36,193 nt of DNA from Selenomonadaceae bacterium. GTDB lineage: Bacteria > Bacillota > Negativicutes > Selenomonadales > Selenomonadaceae. Below the pieces are notes generated by a model. The model did not search any database, was not told the origin of the DNA, and worked only from the letters and a program-made list of their open reading frames with translations. This document shows positions 16,860 to 23,987 of the stretch, in pieces. The position numbers were made by a program, and so were the translations under genes. Within the stretch, counting starts at the first letter, position 1, and every line of letters starts with the position of its first letter. The stretch covers positions 1 through 36,193 of the forward strand of contig JAFUXN010000081.1 of NCBI GenBank assembly GCA_017477125.1. Direction: 5' to 3'.

Positions 16860-17195
16860 CCATGAAGGCTGACGCCTTCGACCTCAAAAAGGCATCGACC
16901 GCTGAAGGCTTTCGCCTTCGAACGTTGATCATCATTATTCGGTTGGCAACAGAGAAAAGGGCGCGCCGCCCCGCGAACAGGCGGGCGCCCGTCCCTTTCG
17001 CCCGTTGCCCCACAAATTTTATTCCGCTCCAAACTGTGGAGCACATAAAAAGGAAGGCGCGGGGCTTCGACGCCCGCTCCCGCGCATCTCCTCCCCAACC
17101 GACACCAAAAAGTTTTTGAGCCGAAGGAGAAGGGCGCGCCGCCGCGCGAGAGGCGGGTGCCCGACTTTGTTCGTCACCTTCGATCGCTGACGCCT
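16860..17195. repeat. Cluster 2 of hairpin repeats, inverted orientation, with small GAAGGC hairpins
   Basis: The gap between the rplM promoter and lonC holds repeats and no credible gene. Two inverted copies of the large hairpin lie at 16959-16990 (GGGCGC pairing perfectly with GCGCCC, and inner CCGCC with GGCGG) and at 17132-17162. Two smaller perfect hairpins, GAAGGC-N4-GCCTTC, lie at 16864-16879 and 16904-16919. A partial copy of the small element, including CTGACGCCTTCGAACGTTG, recurs at about 17187-17205. A-rich runs separate the elements. Function unknown. Confidence 0.8.
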
Positions 17196-17219
17196 TCGAA
17201 CGTTGGAACAAATCTCCGC

Positions 17220-19190
17220 TCAGTCGGCGAAGATATATTGAAATGCCTCGTCCGCCGTCGACACCGCATGAATTTCCAAGCCCAAGTGCCCTTCGGGTAT
17301 GTCCTTCTCATTCTCCTTCGGGATCAGCAACGTCTTGATGCCCGCTTGCTTCGCGCCGTACGCCTTCTCGAATACGCCGCCCACGGGTCTCACTCGACCT
17401 TGCAACGATATCTCGCCCGTCACCGCCACGTCCTGTTTGATCTTCCGTCCGCTCACCGCACTAACCAGCGCCGCAAGGATCGCCGTCCCCGCGCTCGGTC
17501 CGTCTATGTTCCCGCCGCCCACCACGTTGATGTGCACGTCATAATCATGCAAGTCCTTGCCCGTCACTCGACGCAACACCGACGCCGCGTTGAATACCGA
17601 GTCCTTCGCCATCGAGCCCGCCGTCTCATTGAACCGCACCGTGCCCTTGCCCTTCTCCGCCGCGTCGAACGCTATCGCTTCGATCTCGATCACCGACCCG
17701 AGGAAACCCGACACGCCCAGTCCGAAGATGTGCCCGACCTCTGCCGTCGAGCTCGCCTTCTTCGTTACGTATTGATAAAGCCGACTGACCTGCGTCACCT
17801 CGTAGATGTGCTGCTTGCCGATCGTCACTCGACGTTTCTCAAGATCAACTTTGCCGTCCGCCGTCCGTCCGATCGCTCGCCCTTCGATCGATTGCTCCAT
17901 CGCAAGGCTGTACGCGTCCGCCAAAATGTTGATCGCCTTGCGCCCTTCGATCGTGTACTCGCTTATCGTCTCCGCGATCCCGTCCTCGAGCTCCGCATTC
18001 AATCGCGCCGCCGCATTCCGAACGATCTCAACTATGTCTCGCGGCGTCAACGGCTCGAAATATATTTCGGCACATCGAGAGCGCAACGCCGGATTGATCG
18101 CCGACGCTTCTCTCGTCGTCGCTCCGATCAATACAAAATCAGCCGGCGCTCCCTTTTCGAACAGCATCTTTATGTAAGCCGGCACCCGCTCGTCCGTCGG
18201 ATCATAATACGACGACTCGAAATATGCCCGCTTGTCCTCGAGCACCTTGAGCAATTTATTTTGCAACATCAAATCCATCTCGCCGATCTCGTCGATGAAC
18301 AGCACGCCGCCATGCGCGTCCGTCACCAGCCCCGGCTTCGGCTCCGGCACTCCGATCTCCGCCAACGCTCGTTGCGCTCCCTGATAGATCGGATCGTGCA
18401 CCGAGCCCAATAACGGATTGGTCACGTCGCGCGGATCCCATCGAAGGGTCGTCCCGTCGGTCTCAACGAACGGCGCCGACTCTCCAAACGGCGAAGGCGC
18501 TTTGCCTCTCACCGATTCGAGCACCAATCGGGCGGCGGTCGTCTTGCCCACGCCCGGCGGTCCGTATAAGATCAAGTGTTGAGGATACGGCGACGCCAAT
18601 TTCGATCTCAACGCCTTCACCGCACGCTGCTGCCCAACGATCTCGTCGAGCGTCGACGGACGGAGCAACTCCATCACCGCCTGCGTCAACTTCACTCGGT
18701 CGAGCGCCTCAAGCTCCTCGCGCTTCTGTTGATCGTGCGGCGACTCGGCGTCGGGTTTCTCCTCACGAAGGACTTGCAATCGAATGTCTTTGACGTACTC
18801 GTTATGATCCTGCTCGAGCTTCTCGGTGATCTTCTTCTCGATCTTGTCCTCAACGTTGCGTCGAGCCATGATGTCGGCAATGTCCTCCGCCAATCGAACG
18901 AGCTCGCCGGGTATCTCTGACGACGACGGCACCGGTCCCAACGTCGGGTTCTCCTCCAATATTCTCCGCAACGCCAAGATGCGTTCGCCCGGATCGTTTG
19001 AGCGCATGTATCTCAACGCGTCCATCCGTCCCGCTTGGATCACCAATCGATCCGAACCCATCACGTCGACCATCACCGAATACAGCGCCGCGATCTCCCG
19101 ATCGAGATCGGTCATGTGCCGCGGAGGCTCGGGGCGAACCGTCGTGCGTCGGCTCCCGAACACTTTTGATATCCTGTCGAAAATTCCCAT
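17220..19190 (-). CDS. lonC: LonC-type ATP-dependent protease
   Basis: This 656-residue protease carries an AAA+ module with Walker A GPPGVGKT and Walker B GGVLFIDEIGEMD. The C-terminal Lon serine-lysine protease domain has the catalytic Ser in GPSAGTA and the catalytic Lys in FEKAYGAKQAG. The roughly 170-residue N-terminal segment, helical and charged (LEQDHNEYVKDIRLQ), differs from the classical LonA substrate domain. With the LLRPSTLDEIVGQQRAVKAL lead-in it matches the LonB/LonC group, and LonC best. LonC is described from a subset of endospore formers. The ATG at 19190 follows GGGAGG; upstream in-frame residues would fall in the promoter. It is transcribed divergently from the DUF1385 gene with a predicted leader near 15 nt. 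Confidence 0.85.
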   Translation of the reverse strand: MGIFDRISKVFGSRRTTVRPEPPRHMTDLDREIAALYSVMVDVMGSDRLVIQAGRMDALRYMRSNDPGERILALRRILEENPTLGPVPSSSEIPGELVRLAEDIADIMARRNVEDKIEKKITEKLEQDHNEYVKDIRLQVLREEKPDAESPHDQQKREELEALDRVKLTQAVMELLRPSTLDEIVGQQRAVKALRSKLASPYPQHLILYGPPGVGKTTAARLVLESVRGKAPSPFGESAPFVETDGTTLRWDPRDVTNPLLGSVHDPIYQGAQRALAEIGVPEPKPGLVTDAHGGVLFIDEIGEMDLMLQNKLLKVLEDKRAYFESSYYDPTDERVPAYIKMLFEKGAPADFVLIGATTREASAINPALRSRCAEIYFEPLTPRDIVEIVRNAAARLNAELEDGIAETISEYTIEGRKAINILADAYSLAMEQSIEGRAIGRTADGKVDLEKRRVTIGKQHIYEVTQVSRLYQYVTKKASSTAEVGHIFGLGVSGFLGSVIEIEAIAFDAAEKGKGTVRFNETAGSMAKDSVFNAASVLRRVTGKDLHDYDVHINVVGGGNIDGPSAGTAILAALVSAVSGRKIKQDVAVTGEISLQGRVRPVGGVFEKAYGAKQAGIKTLLIPKENEKDIPEGHLGLEIHAVSTADEAFQYIFAD

Positions 19191-19211
19191 TGGCGTTCCT
19201 CCCGTCGACCT

Positions 19212-19240
19212 ATTATCGACCATCGCCGTTAAAATTGCAA
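19212..19240 (-). promoter_or_regulatory. lonC promoter sharing its -35 hexamer with the divergent gene
   Basis: Reading leftwards, -35 TTGCAA (19240-19235), a 17-bp spacer and -10 GATAAT (19217-19212) predict a start near 19205. TTGCAA is its own reverse complement, so the same six bases are the -35 of the rightward promoter. Confidence 0.65.
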
Positions 19241-19263
19241 GCGCTTGCCCGATTTGATATAAT
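19235..19263 (+). promoter_or_regulatory. Promoter of the DUF1385-GT41-MATE operon sharing its -35 with lonC
   Basis: -35 TTGCAA (19235-19240), a 17-bp spacer and a perfect -10 TATAAT (19258-19263) predict a start near 19270, about 24 nt before the ATG. The 12-bp palindrome GCAAGCGCTTGC (19237-19248) overlaps the -35 and could be an operator. Confidence 0.75.
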
Positions 19264-19293
19264 GGCGCCGACATTTTCAACGGAGGTCTGCTT

Positions 19294-20157
19294 ATGGAAA
19301 AACCAATCGTCGGCGGTCAAGCGGTCATCGAGGGAGTGATGATGCGCGGCTTCGGCAAGACGGCGACGGCGGTTCGCGAGCCCAACGGTCACATCGCCGT
19401 CGAGGTCAAGCCCGTTCATTCGATCGCCGATCGCTATCCGATATTGAAGAAACCGTTCCTGCGAGGCTCGGTCACGCTCTACGAATCGCTGGTGCTCGGC
19501 ATGAAATCGCTGTCGTACTCGGCGAAGATGGCGGGCGACGAGGACGAGCAGCTCACCGATCGAGAGATGGCAATGACGATCGCGCTGGCGCTGGTGCTGG
19601 CGTCGGTACTGTTCATCGCGATCCCGACGGGGTCAGCCAAATTGTTTCACTCGCTCACCGATGATCCGTTCGTGCTCAACCTGTTGGAGGGCGCGGTTCG
19701 ATTGCTGATCTTCTTGGGATATCTGGCGGCGATCTCGAGCATGAAGGACATTCGACGCGTGTTTCAGTACCACGGCGCGGAGCACAAGACAATTTTTTGC
19801 TATGAGGCGAATCAACCGTTGACGGTCGAGAACGTGCAGAAGTTTCCTCGACTGCACCCGCGTTGCGGCACGACATTTTTGTTGATCGTCATGCTTGTGT
19901 CGATCGTGGTGTTCGCGTTCCTGGGCTGGCCCGACCTGTGGTTGAGGATCACAAGCAGGATTTTATTGCTGCCGGTGGTGGCGGGCATCTCCTATGAAAT
20001 TATTCGATTGGCGGCGCGCTCGGAGAACTCGCTCGTGCATGCGATGATTATGCCGGGGCTCTGGTTGCAGTACTTGACCACGCGCCCGCCCGACGACGAC
20101 ATGGTTGAGGTAGCGATCGCTTCGTTGAAAGCGGTTTTACCGACGGAGGTACAATAA
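19294..20157 (+). CDS. DUF1385 (YqhQ-like) membrane protein
   Basis: This 287-residue protein opens with the DUF1385 hallmark GGQAVIEGVMMRG and carries FQYHGAEHKTIFCYEA near residue 155 and HPRCGTTFLL near 190. The conserved His, Glu and Cys of these motifs suggest metal binding, but no biochemical role is settled. Hydrophobic segments near 90-115, 130-150, 192-215 and 220-245 place it in the inner membrane. The ATG follows CGGAGGT. Its stop overlaps the next start by one base (TAATG), so it is translationally coupled to the GT41 gene. Confidence 0.85.
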   Translation: MEKPIVGGQAVIEGVMMRGFGKTATAVREPNGHIAVEVKPVHSIADRYPILKKPFLRGSVTLYESLVLGMKSLSYSAKMAGDEDEQLTDREMAMTIALALVLASVLFIAIPTGSAKLFHSLTDDPFVLNLLEGAVRLLIFLGYLAAISSMKDIRRVFQYHGAEHKTIFCYEANQPLTVENVQKFPRLHPRCGTTFLLIVMLVSIVVFAFLGWPDLWLRITSRILLLPVVAGISYEIIRLAARSENSLVHAMIMPGLWLQYLTTRPPDDDMVEVAIASLKAVLPTEVQ

Positions 20158-21770
20158 TGTCACTGATAGATATCAAGTTTGAGAACCGCCGACAATTTTT
20201 GGAGCAGGCGGCAGAGATGTTCATCGCGAGACGACAGCTCGACAAAGCGGCGCAAGCGGTCGAGATGTTGATGACTGAGTACCCCGCCGACGCCAAAATT
20301 TTGCTGTTGAGGGTGAGACTGTTCGATCTCTGCAGCGATTATCAAAACGTCATTGCCGACGGCGAGAAGGCGTTGTCGATGAAAGGCTTGAGCCCCAAGG
20401 ACACGATGATGCTCCACAACATCATTGCGATGGCTTATGATAACATCGGTTCAATCGATCAAGCGGCTAAACATTATCGGTTGAGCACTCGCGTCGATCT
20501 CAAACCGATCAAGGACGAGACGCTCCGCACGGAACTGATTGATGATCGTCGGGAGGACTACAGCAATTATCTGTTCGCGTTGCATCGACTGCCGCCGTCG
20601 TCGATCACTGACGAAAAATTGTTCAACGCCGTCAAGAATTACGACAATCTCTACGGCGGCATCAAACGGTTCAAGCACAAGCCGCGCCACCACGATCGGA
20701 TCAAGGTCGGCTACATTTCGCCCGACCTTCGAGCGCATGTCGCGGGATATTTCGCCGCCGCCTTCTTCACTCATCACGACCGCGATCAATTTGAGGTGAT
20801 CGGTTATGCGGCGTGCACCGAGGACGATTTCAGTGAGGAGCTCAAACGCCGCGCCGACGGTTGGCGCAACATCAAAGGCGATGCTCCGTTGACGGCGGCT
20901 CAAAAAATTTTCGAGGACGAGCTTGATATCCTGGTCGACCTCAGCGGACACACGTCGCATAATTGTTTGCCGATCCTGGCGTATAAGCCGGCGCCCGTTC
21001 AGATCAGCGGCGTGGGTTGGATCGGTTCGACGGGACTTCGAGCGGTCGATTACTTCTTGGTCGATCGATACACCGTGCCCGATAAGAGCGGCGAGAAGTT
21101 TTTTACCGAGAAGGTGATCCGTCTGCCGCACTCGCACTTCTGCTATCGACCGCACGCCGACGTTGAGATCGGCGAGGCTCCGTGTCGAGCAAACGGCGTC
21201 ATCACGTTCGGGTCGTTCAATAATTTTTCGAAGGTCACCGACGAGCAGTTGAGTCTGTGGGCGAAAATCATGTCGGCGGTCGACGGTGCTCGATTGCTGA
21301 TCAAGAGCACGGTGTTCAACACAAAATACGTTCTGCAGATTGCGAGTGAGCGGTTGACGGCGGCAGGGCTCGATCTCGATCGCGTGACGCTCGAAGGTGG
21401 TTCGAATTATGACGGCTACCTTCGACGAATGCGCGACGTCGATATCATGCTCGACAGTTATCCCTACGTCGGCGGCGGCACCACATGCGACGCGCTTTAT
21501 ATGAGCGTGCCGGTGATCAGTCTGGCGGGCGAGCGTCATGGGACGCGGTTCGGGTTGAGCTTCCTGTCGAACGTCGGGGCTGAAGAATTGTGCGCGTCGA
21601 GCGCCGAAGAGTATGTCGACAAGGCGATCGAGTTGGCGAACGACTTTGATCGGCTCGAGAGGTATCATCGAACGTTGAGAGCGTCGATGGAGCAGTCGCC
21701 GTTGATGGACGCCGCCGCTTACATGTCAGATGTCGAAGCCGCCTATCGGAGGTTGCTCGATGCCCGTTGA
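20157..21770 (+). CDS. GT41 (OGT/SPINDLY-like) protein O-glycosyltransferase
   Basis: This 537-residue protein has an N-terminal TPR-like helical region (about 1-160, for example AAEMFIARRQLDKAAQAVEML). A two-lobed GT-B catalytic region of family GT41 follows. Catalytic-region landmarks are KVGYISPDLRAHVAGYF near residue 183, VDLSGHTSHN near 262, GSFNNFSKVTDEQL near 355, and the nucleotide-sugar site LDSYPYVGGGTTCDALY with VPVISLAGERHGTRFG from about 430. Enzymes of this family add GlcNAc or other sugars to Ser/Thr of proteins; bacterial members often modify flagellin or surface proteins. No flagellar or S-layer gene is in the window, so the target is unknown. It is coupled to DUF1385 by TAATG and overlaps the MATE gene by 11 bp. 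Confidence 0.88.
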   Translation: MSLIDIKFENRRQFLEQAAEMFIARRQLDKAAQAVEMLMTEYPADAKILLLRVRLFDLCSDYQNVIADGEKALSMKGLSPKDTMMLHNIIAMAYDNIGSIDQAAKHYRLSTRVDLKPIKDETLRTELIDDRREDYSNYLFALHRLPPSSITDEKLFNAVKNYDNLYGGIKRFKHKPRHHDRIKVGYISPDLRAHVAGYFAAAFFTHHDRDQFEVIGYAACTEDDFSEELKRRADGWRNIKGDAPLTAAQKIFEDELDILVDLSGHTSHNCLPILAYKPAPVQISGVGWIGSTGLRAVDYFLVDRYTVPDKSGEKFFTEKVIRLPHSHFCYRPHADVEIGEAPCRANGVITFGSFNNFSKVTDEQLSLWAKIMSAVDGARLLIKSTVFNTKYVLQIASERLTAAGLDLDRVTLEGGSNYDGYLRRMRDVDIMLDSYPYVGGGTTCDALYMSVPVISLAGERHGTRFGLSFLSNVGAEELCASSAEEYVDKAIELANDFDRLERYHRTLRASMEQSPLMDAAAYMSDVEAAYRRLLDAR

Positions 21771-23121
21771 TGATAAAAATTCCGCCGTCAAGGATTTAAC
21801 CGAAGGCGAGCCCGCAAAATTAATTTTCTTCTTCACGCTGCCGTTGCTCGCCGGCAACATCTTCCAACAACTTCACGGTTTCGTCGACACGTTGATCGTC
21901 GGGAGGTTCCTCGGCGTTGAGGCGCTTGCCGCCGTCGGTTGCACCGGTCCGTTGATGTTCCTGTTCCTCGGCTTCGTCATGGGCACCACGAGCGGGCTGT
22001 CGATCTGCACCGGTCAACGCTTCGGCGCAAAAGATTTCGTCGGCATCCGAAAGAGCGTCGTCGCTTGCATCGTCATAGCCGTCACCGTCTCGCTCGTCAT
22101 GACCGTCATCGGCGTCGTCCGTTGCCGCGACCTGCTCATGTTCATGAACACCCCCGACGTGATCATCGACGGCGCATATTCGTTCATCGTGATCATCTAC
22201 GGCGGACTCATCGCCTTCGTCATGGTTCAGATGCAATCGAATCTGCTCCGCGCGCTCGGCGACAGCAAAACGCCGACCATCATTCAAGCGACGGCATTGA
22301 CCATCAACATCATACTCGAGCCGATCGCGATCATCGTTCTCGACGGAGGAATCCCGGGCGCGGCGTGGGCTACGATCGTTTCGCTGTTGATCGGCAATCT
22401 GCTCCTCTTCATTCACATCAAGCGTCGCGTGCCGATCCTCCACACTCACGCCGACGATTGGAAACTCGATCGGCAAGTCCTTTGGGAGCATGCGCGGCTC
22501 GGGTTGCCGATGGGCTTTCAATCATCGATCATAGCGATCGGCGCGGTCGTCCTGCAGATGGCGTTGAACGGTTTGGGACCGATAGCGGTCGCGTCGTTCG
22601 CCGCCGCTCATCGCATCGACGGCATTGCGGTCATGCCCATGATGTCGTTCGGCGTGGCGATCGCCGCCTACACCGCTCAGAACTTCGGTGCTCAAAAATT
22701 TGATCGGATCGAGGAGGGCGTCAAGAAGTGCGCGCTGATGTCGTGCTCGTTCAGCGTGGCGGTCGCGCTGTTTAACGTGTTTCTGGGCGCCGACATCATG
22801 AGAATGTTCGTGGGCGACGGGCAGGATCAGATCATCGAGTACGGTCAGCAGTTCCTGGTGATCACGAGCTCATGCTATTGGATGTTGGCGTTGCTGTTCA
22901 TCTTCCGATTCACGTTGCAGGGGCTCGGACAAAGTTTCGTGCCGACGGTGGCGGGCGTGATGGAACTGCTGATGAGAGTGTTCGCCGCGATCGTGCTGGT
23001 CGACATGCTCGGGTACGTCGGCGCGTGCCTGTCGAGCCCGCTGGCATGGTTGGGGGCGTTCGTGCCGTTGACGATTGCCTTCTTCGTCACCCGACGAAAA
23101 CTCCTTCAAGCTCACGGCTGA
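21760..23121 (+). CDS. MATE-family multidrug/metabolite exporter
   Basis: This 453-residue integral membrane protein has the MATE signature at its start (LTEGEPAKLIFFFTLPLLAG, then NIFQQLHGFVDTLIVGRFLG). A second, weakly related half begins at about residue 237 (HARLGLPMGFQSSI), giving the expected twelve membrane helices. Such proteins expel drugs or metabolites by Na+ or H+ antiport. I start it at the ATG at 21760, seven bases after CGGAGG; the longer reading from 21730 lacks a site. It ends the DUF1385-GT41-MATE operon and is followed by repeats. The substrate cannot be inferred. Confidence 0.9.
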   Translation: MPVDDKNSAVKDLTEGEPAKLIFFFTLPLLAGNIFQQLHGFVDTLIVGRFLGVEALAAVGCTGPLMFLFLGFVMGTTSGLSICTGQRFGAKDFVGIRKSVVACIVIAVTVSLVMTVIGVVRCRDLLMFMNTPDVIIDGAYSFIVIIYGGLIAFVMVQMQSNLLRALGDSKTPTIIQATALTINIILEPIAIIVLDGGIPGAAWATIVSLLIGNLLLFIHIKRRVPILHTHADDWKLDRQVLWEHARLGLPMGFQSSIIAIGAVVLQMALNGLGPIAVASFAAAHRIDGIAVMPMMSFGVAIAAYTAQNFGAQKFDRIEEGVKKCALMSCSFSVAVALFNVFLGADIMRMFVGDGQDQIIEYGQQFLVITSSCYWMLALLFIFRFTLQGLGQSFVPTVAGVMELLMRVFAAIVLVDMLGYVGACLSSPLAWLGAFVPLTIAFFVTRRKLLQAHG

Positions 23122-23700
23122 AACGTCGGTCAATGAATCGGTCGAAGGGGTGACGGGTGAAAAGACGGGCGCCCGCCTCCCTAATGGGGCGGCTCGCCCT
23201 TATCCCTTTCGCCTGAAATAATTTCAACGGTTCAACCGTTGAGGGCGACGGATAAAAAAAGCGTCGTGCGTCCCGCGACGAGACGCCGACGCTTCCTTCG
23301 ATGCTCCCAAGGGGTGAAGTGCGGCGGAGAAAAGAGACGGGCGCCCGCCTCCGCTCGGGGCGGCTCGCCCTTCTCGTTGGTCGACGTCTCAACGGTCGAA
23401 GGCGGAAAAAATTTTTGAGGGCGCGGAGAAAATGACGGGCGCCCGCCAGCTCATGGGGCGGCTCGCCCTTTCCACGTTCGATCTCTCAACGGTCGAAGGC
23501 GGAGAAAATGTTTGGGCGTGGAGAAAAGAGACGGGCGCCCGCCTCCGCTCGGGGCGGCTCGCCCTTCTCCTTTGGTCGATGTCAAACCATGGACGGAAGG
23601 GGCGACGGATAAAAACGGGCGCCCACCTGCCAAGGGGGCGGCTCACCCTTCCCACCTTCAAAGTCTCGACGGTCGAAGGGCTTGCCCTTCATAGGCGTGA
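23122..23700. repeat. Cluster 3 of hairpin repeats, forward orientation (gene-free region)
   Basis: Five forward copies lie at 23167-23199, 23339-23370, 23437-23468, 23533-23564 and 23617-23648, the last four at 98, 96 and 84-bp intervals. Each has GGGCG pairing with CGCCC, a C opposite CT mismatch, inner CCGCC pairing with GGCGG, and a variable loop; the last copy has drifted (CTCACCC). Each is preceded by an A-rich word such as GAGAAAAGAGAC, and most are followed by a TCAACGGTCGAAGG-like word. On the - strand each hairpin is therefore followed by a T-rich word, as in terminators, but both neighbouring operons run on the + strand. The small hairpin GAAGGG-CTTG-CCCTTC closes the cluster at 23675-23690. 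The open frames here are repeat translations. Confidence 0.85.
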
Positions 23701-23724
23701 TAATTTTTTAGGAGAGTGTTTCAG

Positions 23725-23982
23725 ATGGAGAGCTATTCATTCAATCCTCAGCGCGTGTGCGCAAAGAAAATCTTCTTCCAACTCGACGACGAGGGCAAGT
23801 TGCACGATGTGAAATTCCTCGGCGGCTGTCCCGGTAATCTCGTTGCGATCGGCAAGCTCGTCGAGGGCAAGGACGCTCGAGAGGTCGCCGACATTCTTCG
23901 CGGCAACGACTGCGGTGGACGCGGCACCTCTTGCGCCGATCAACTTTCGAGCGCCATCGACGGCGCGCTCAATCAAAGGTGA
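23725..23982 (+). CDS. TSCPD-domain (TIGR03905-like) protein
   Basis: This 85-residue protein resembles the small TIGR03905/TSCPD family. That fold also occurs at the C-terminus of some B12-dependent ribonucleotide reductases. Conserved cysteines are Cys12 (RVCAKKI), the one in GGCPGN near residue 36, and two in CGGRGTSCADQL near residue 67. The name-giving TSCPD motif reads TSCAD here. They may bind metal. I chose the ATG at 23725, eight bases after AGGAGAG; a GTG at 23716 overlaps that site. The glucosidase starts 5 bp past its stop, so the two are likely cotranscribed. The link between them is unclear. Confidence 0.75.
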   Translation: MESYSFNPQRVCAKKIFFQLDDEGKLHDVKFLGGCPGNLVAIGKLVEGKDAREVADILRGNDCGGRGTSCADQLSSAIDGALNQR

Positions 23983-23987
23983 GCGGC

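Noticed and set aside
23122-23700. A CRISPR-like array (regular spacing of similar units)
   Set aside because: Spacing is about 84-172 bp and uneven, the sequence between units is itself partly repeated, units are imperfect hairpins in both orientations genome-wide, and no cas gene is present.
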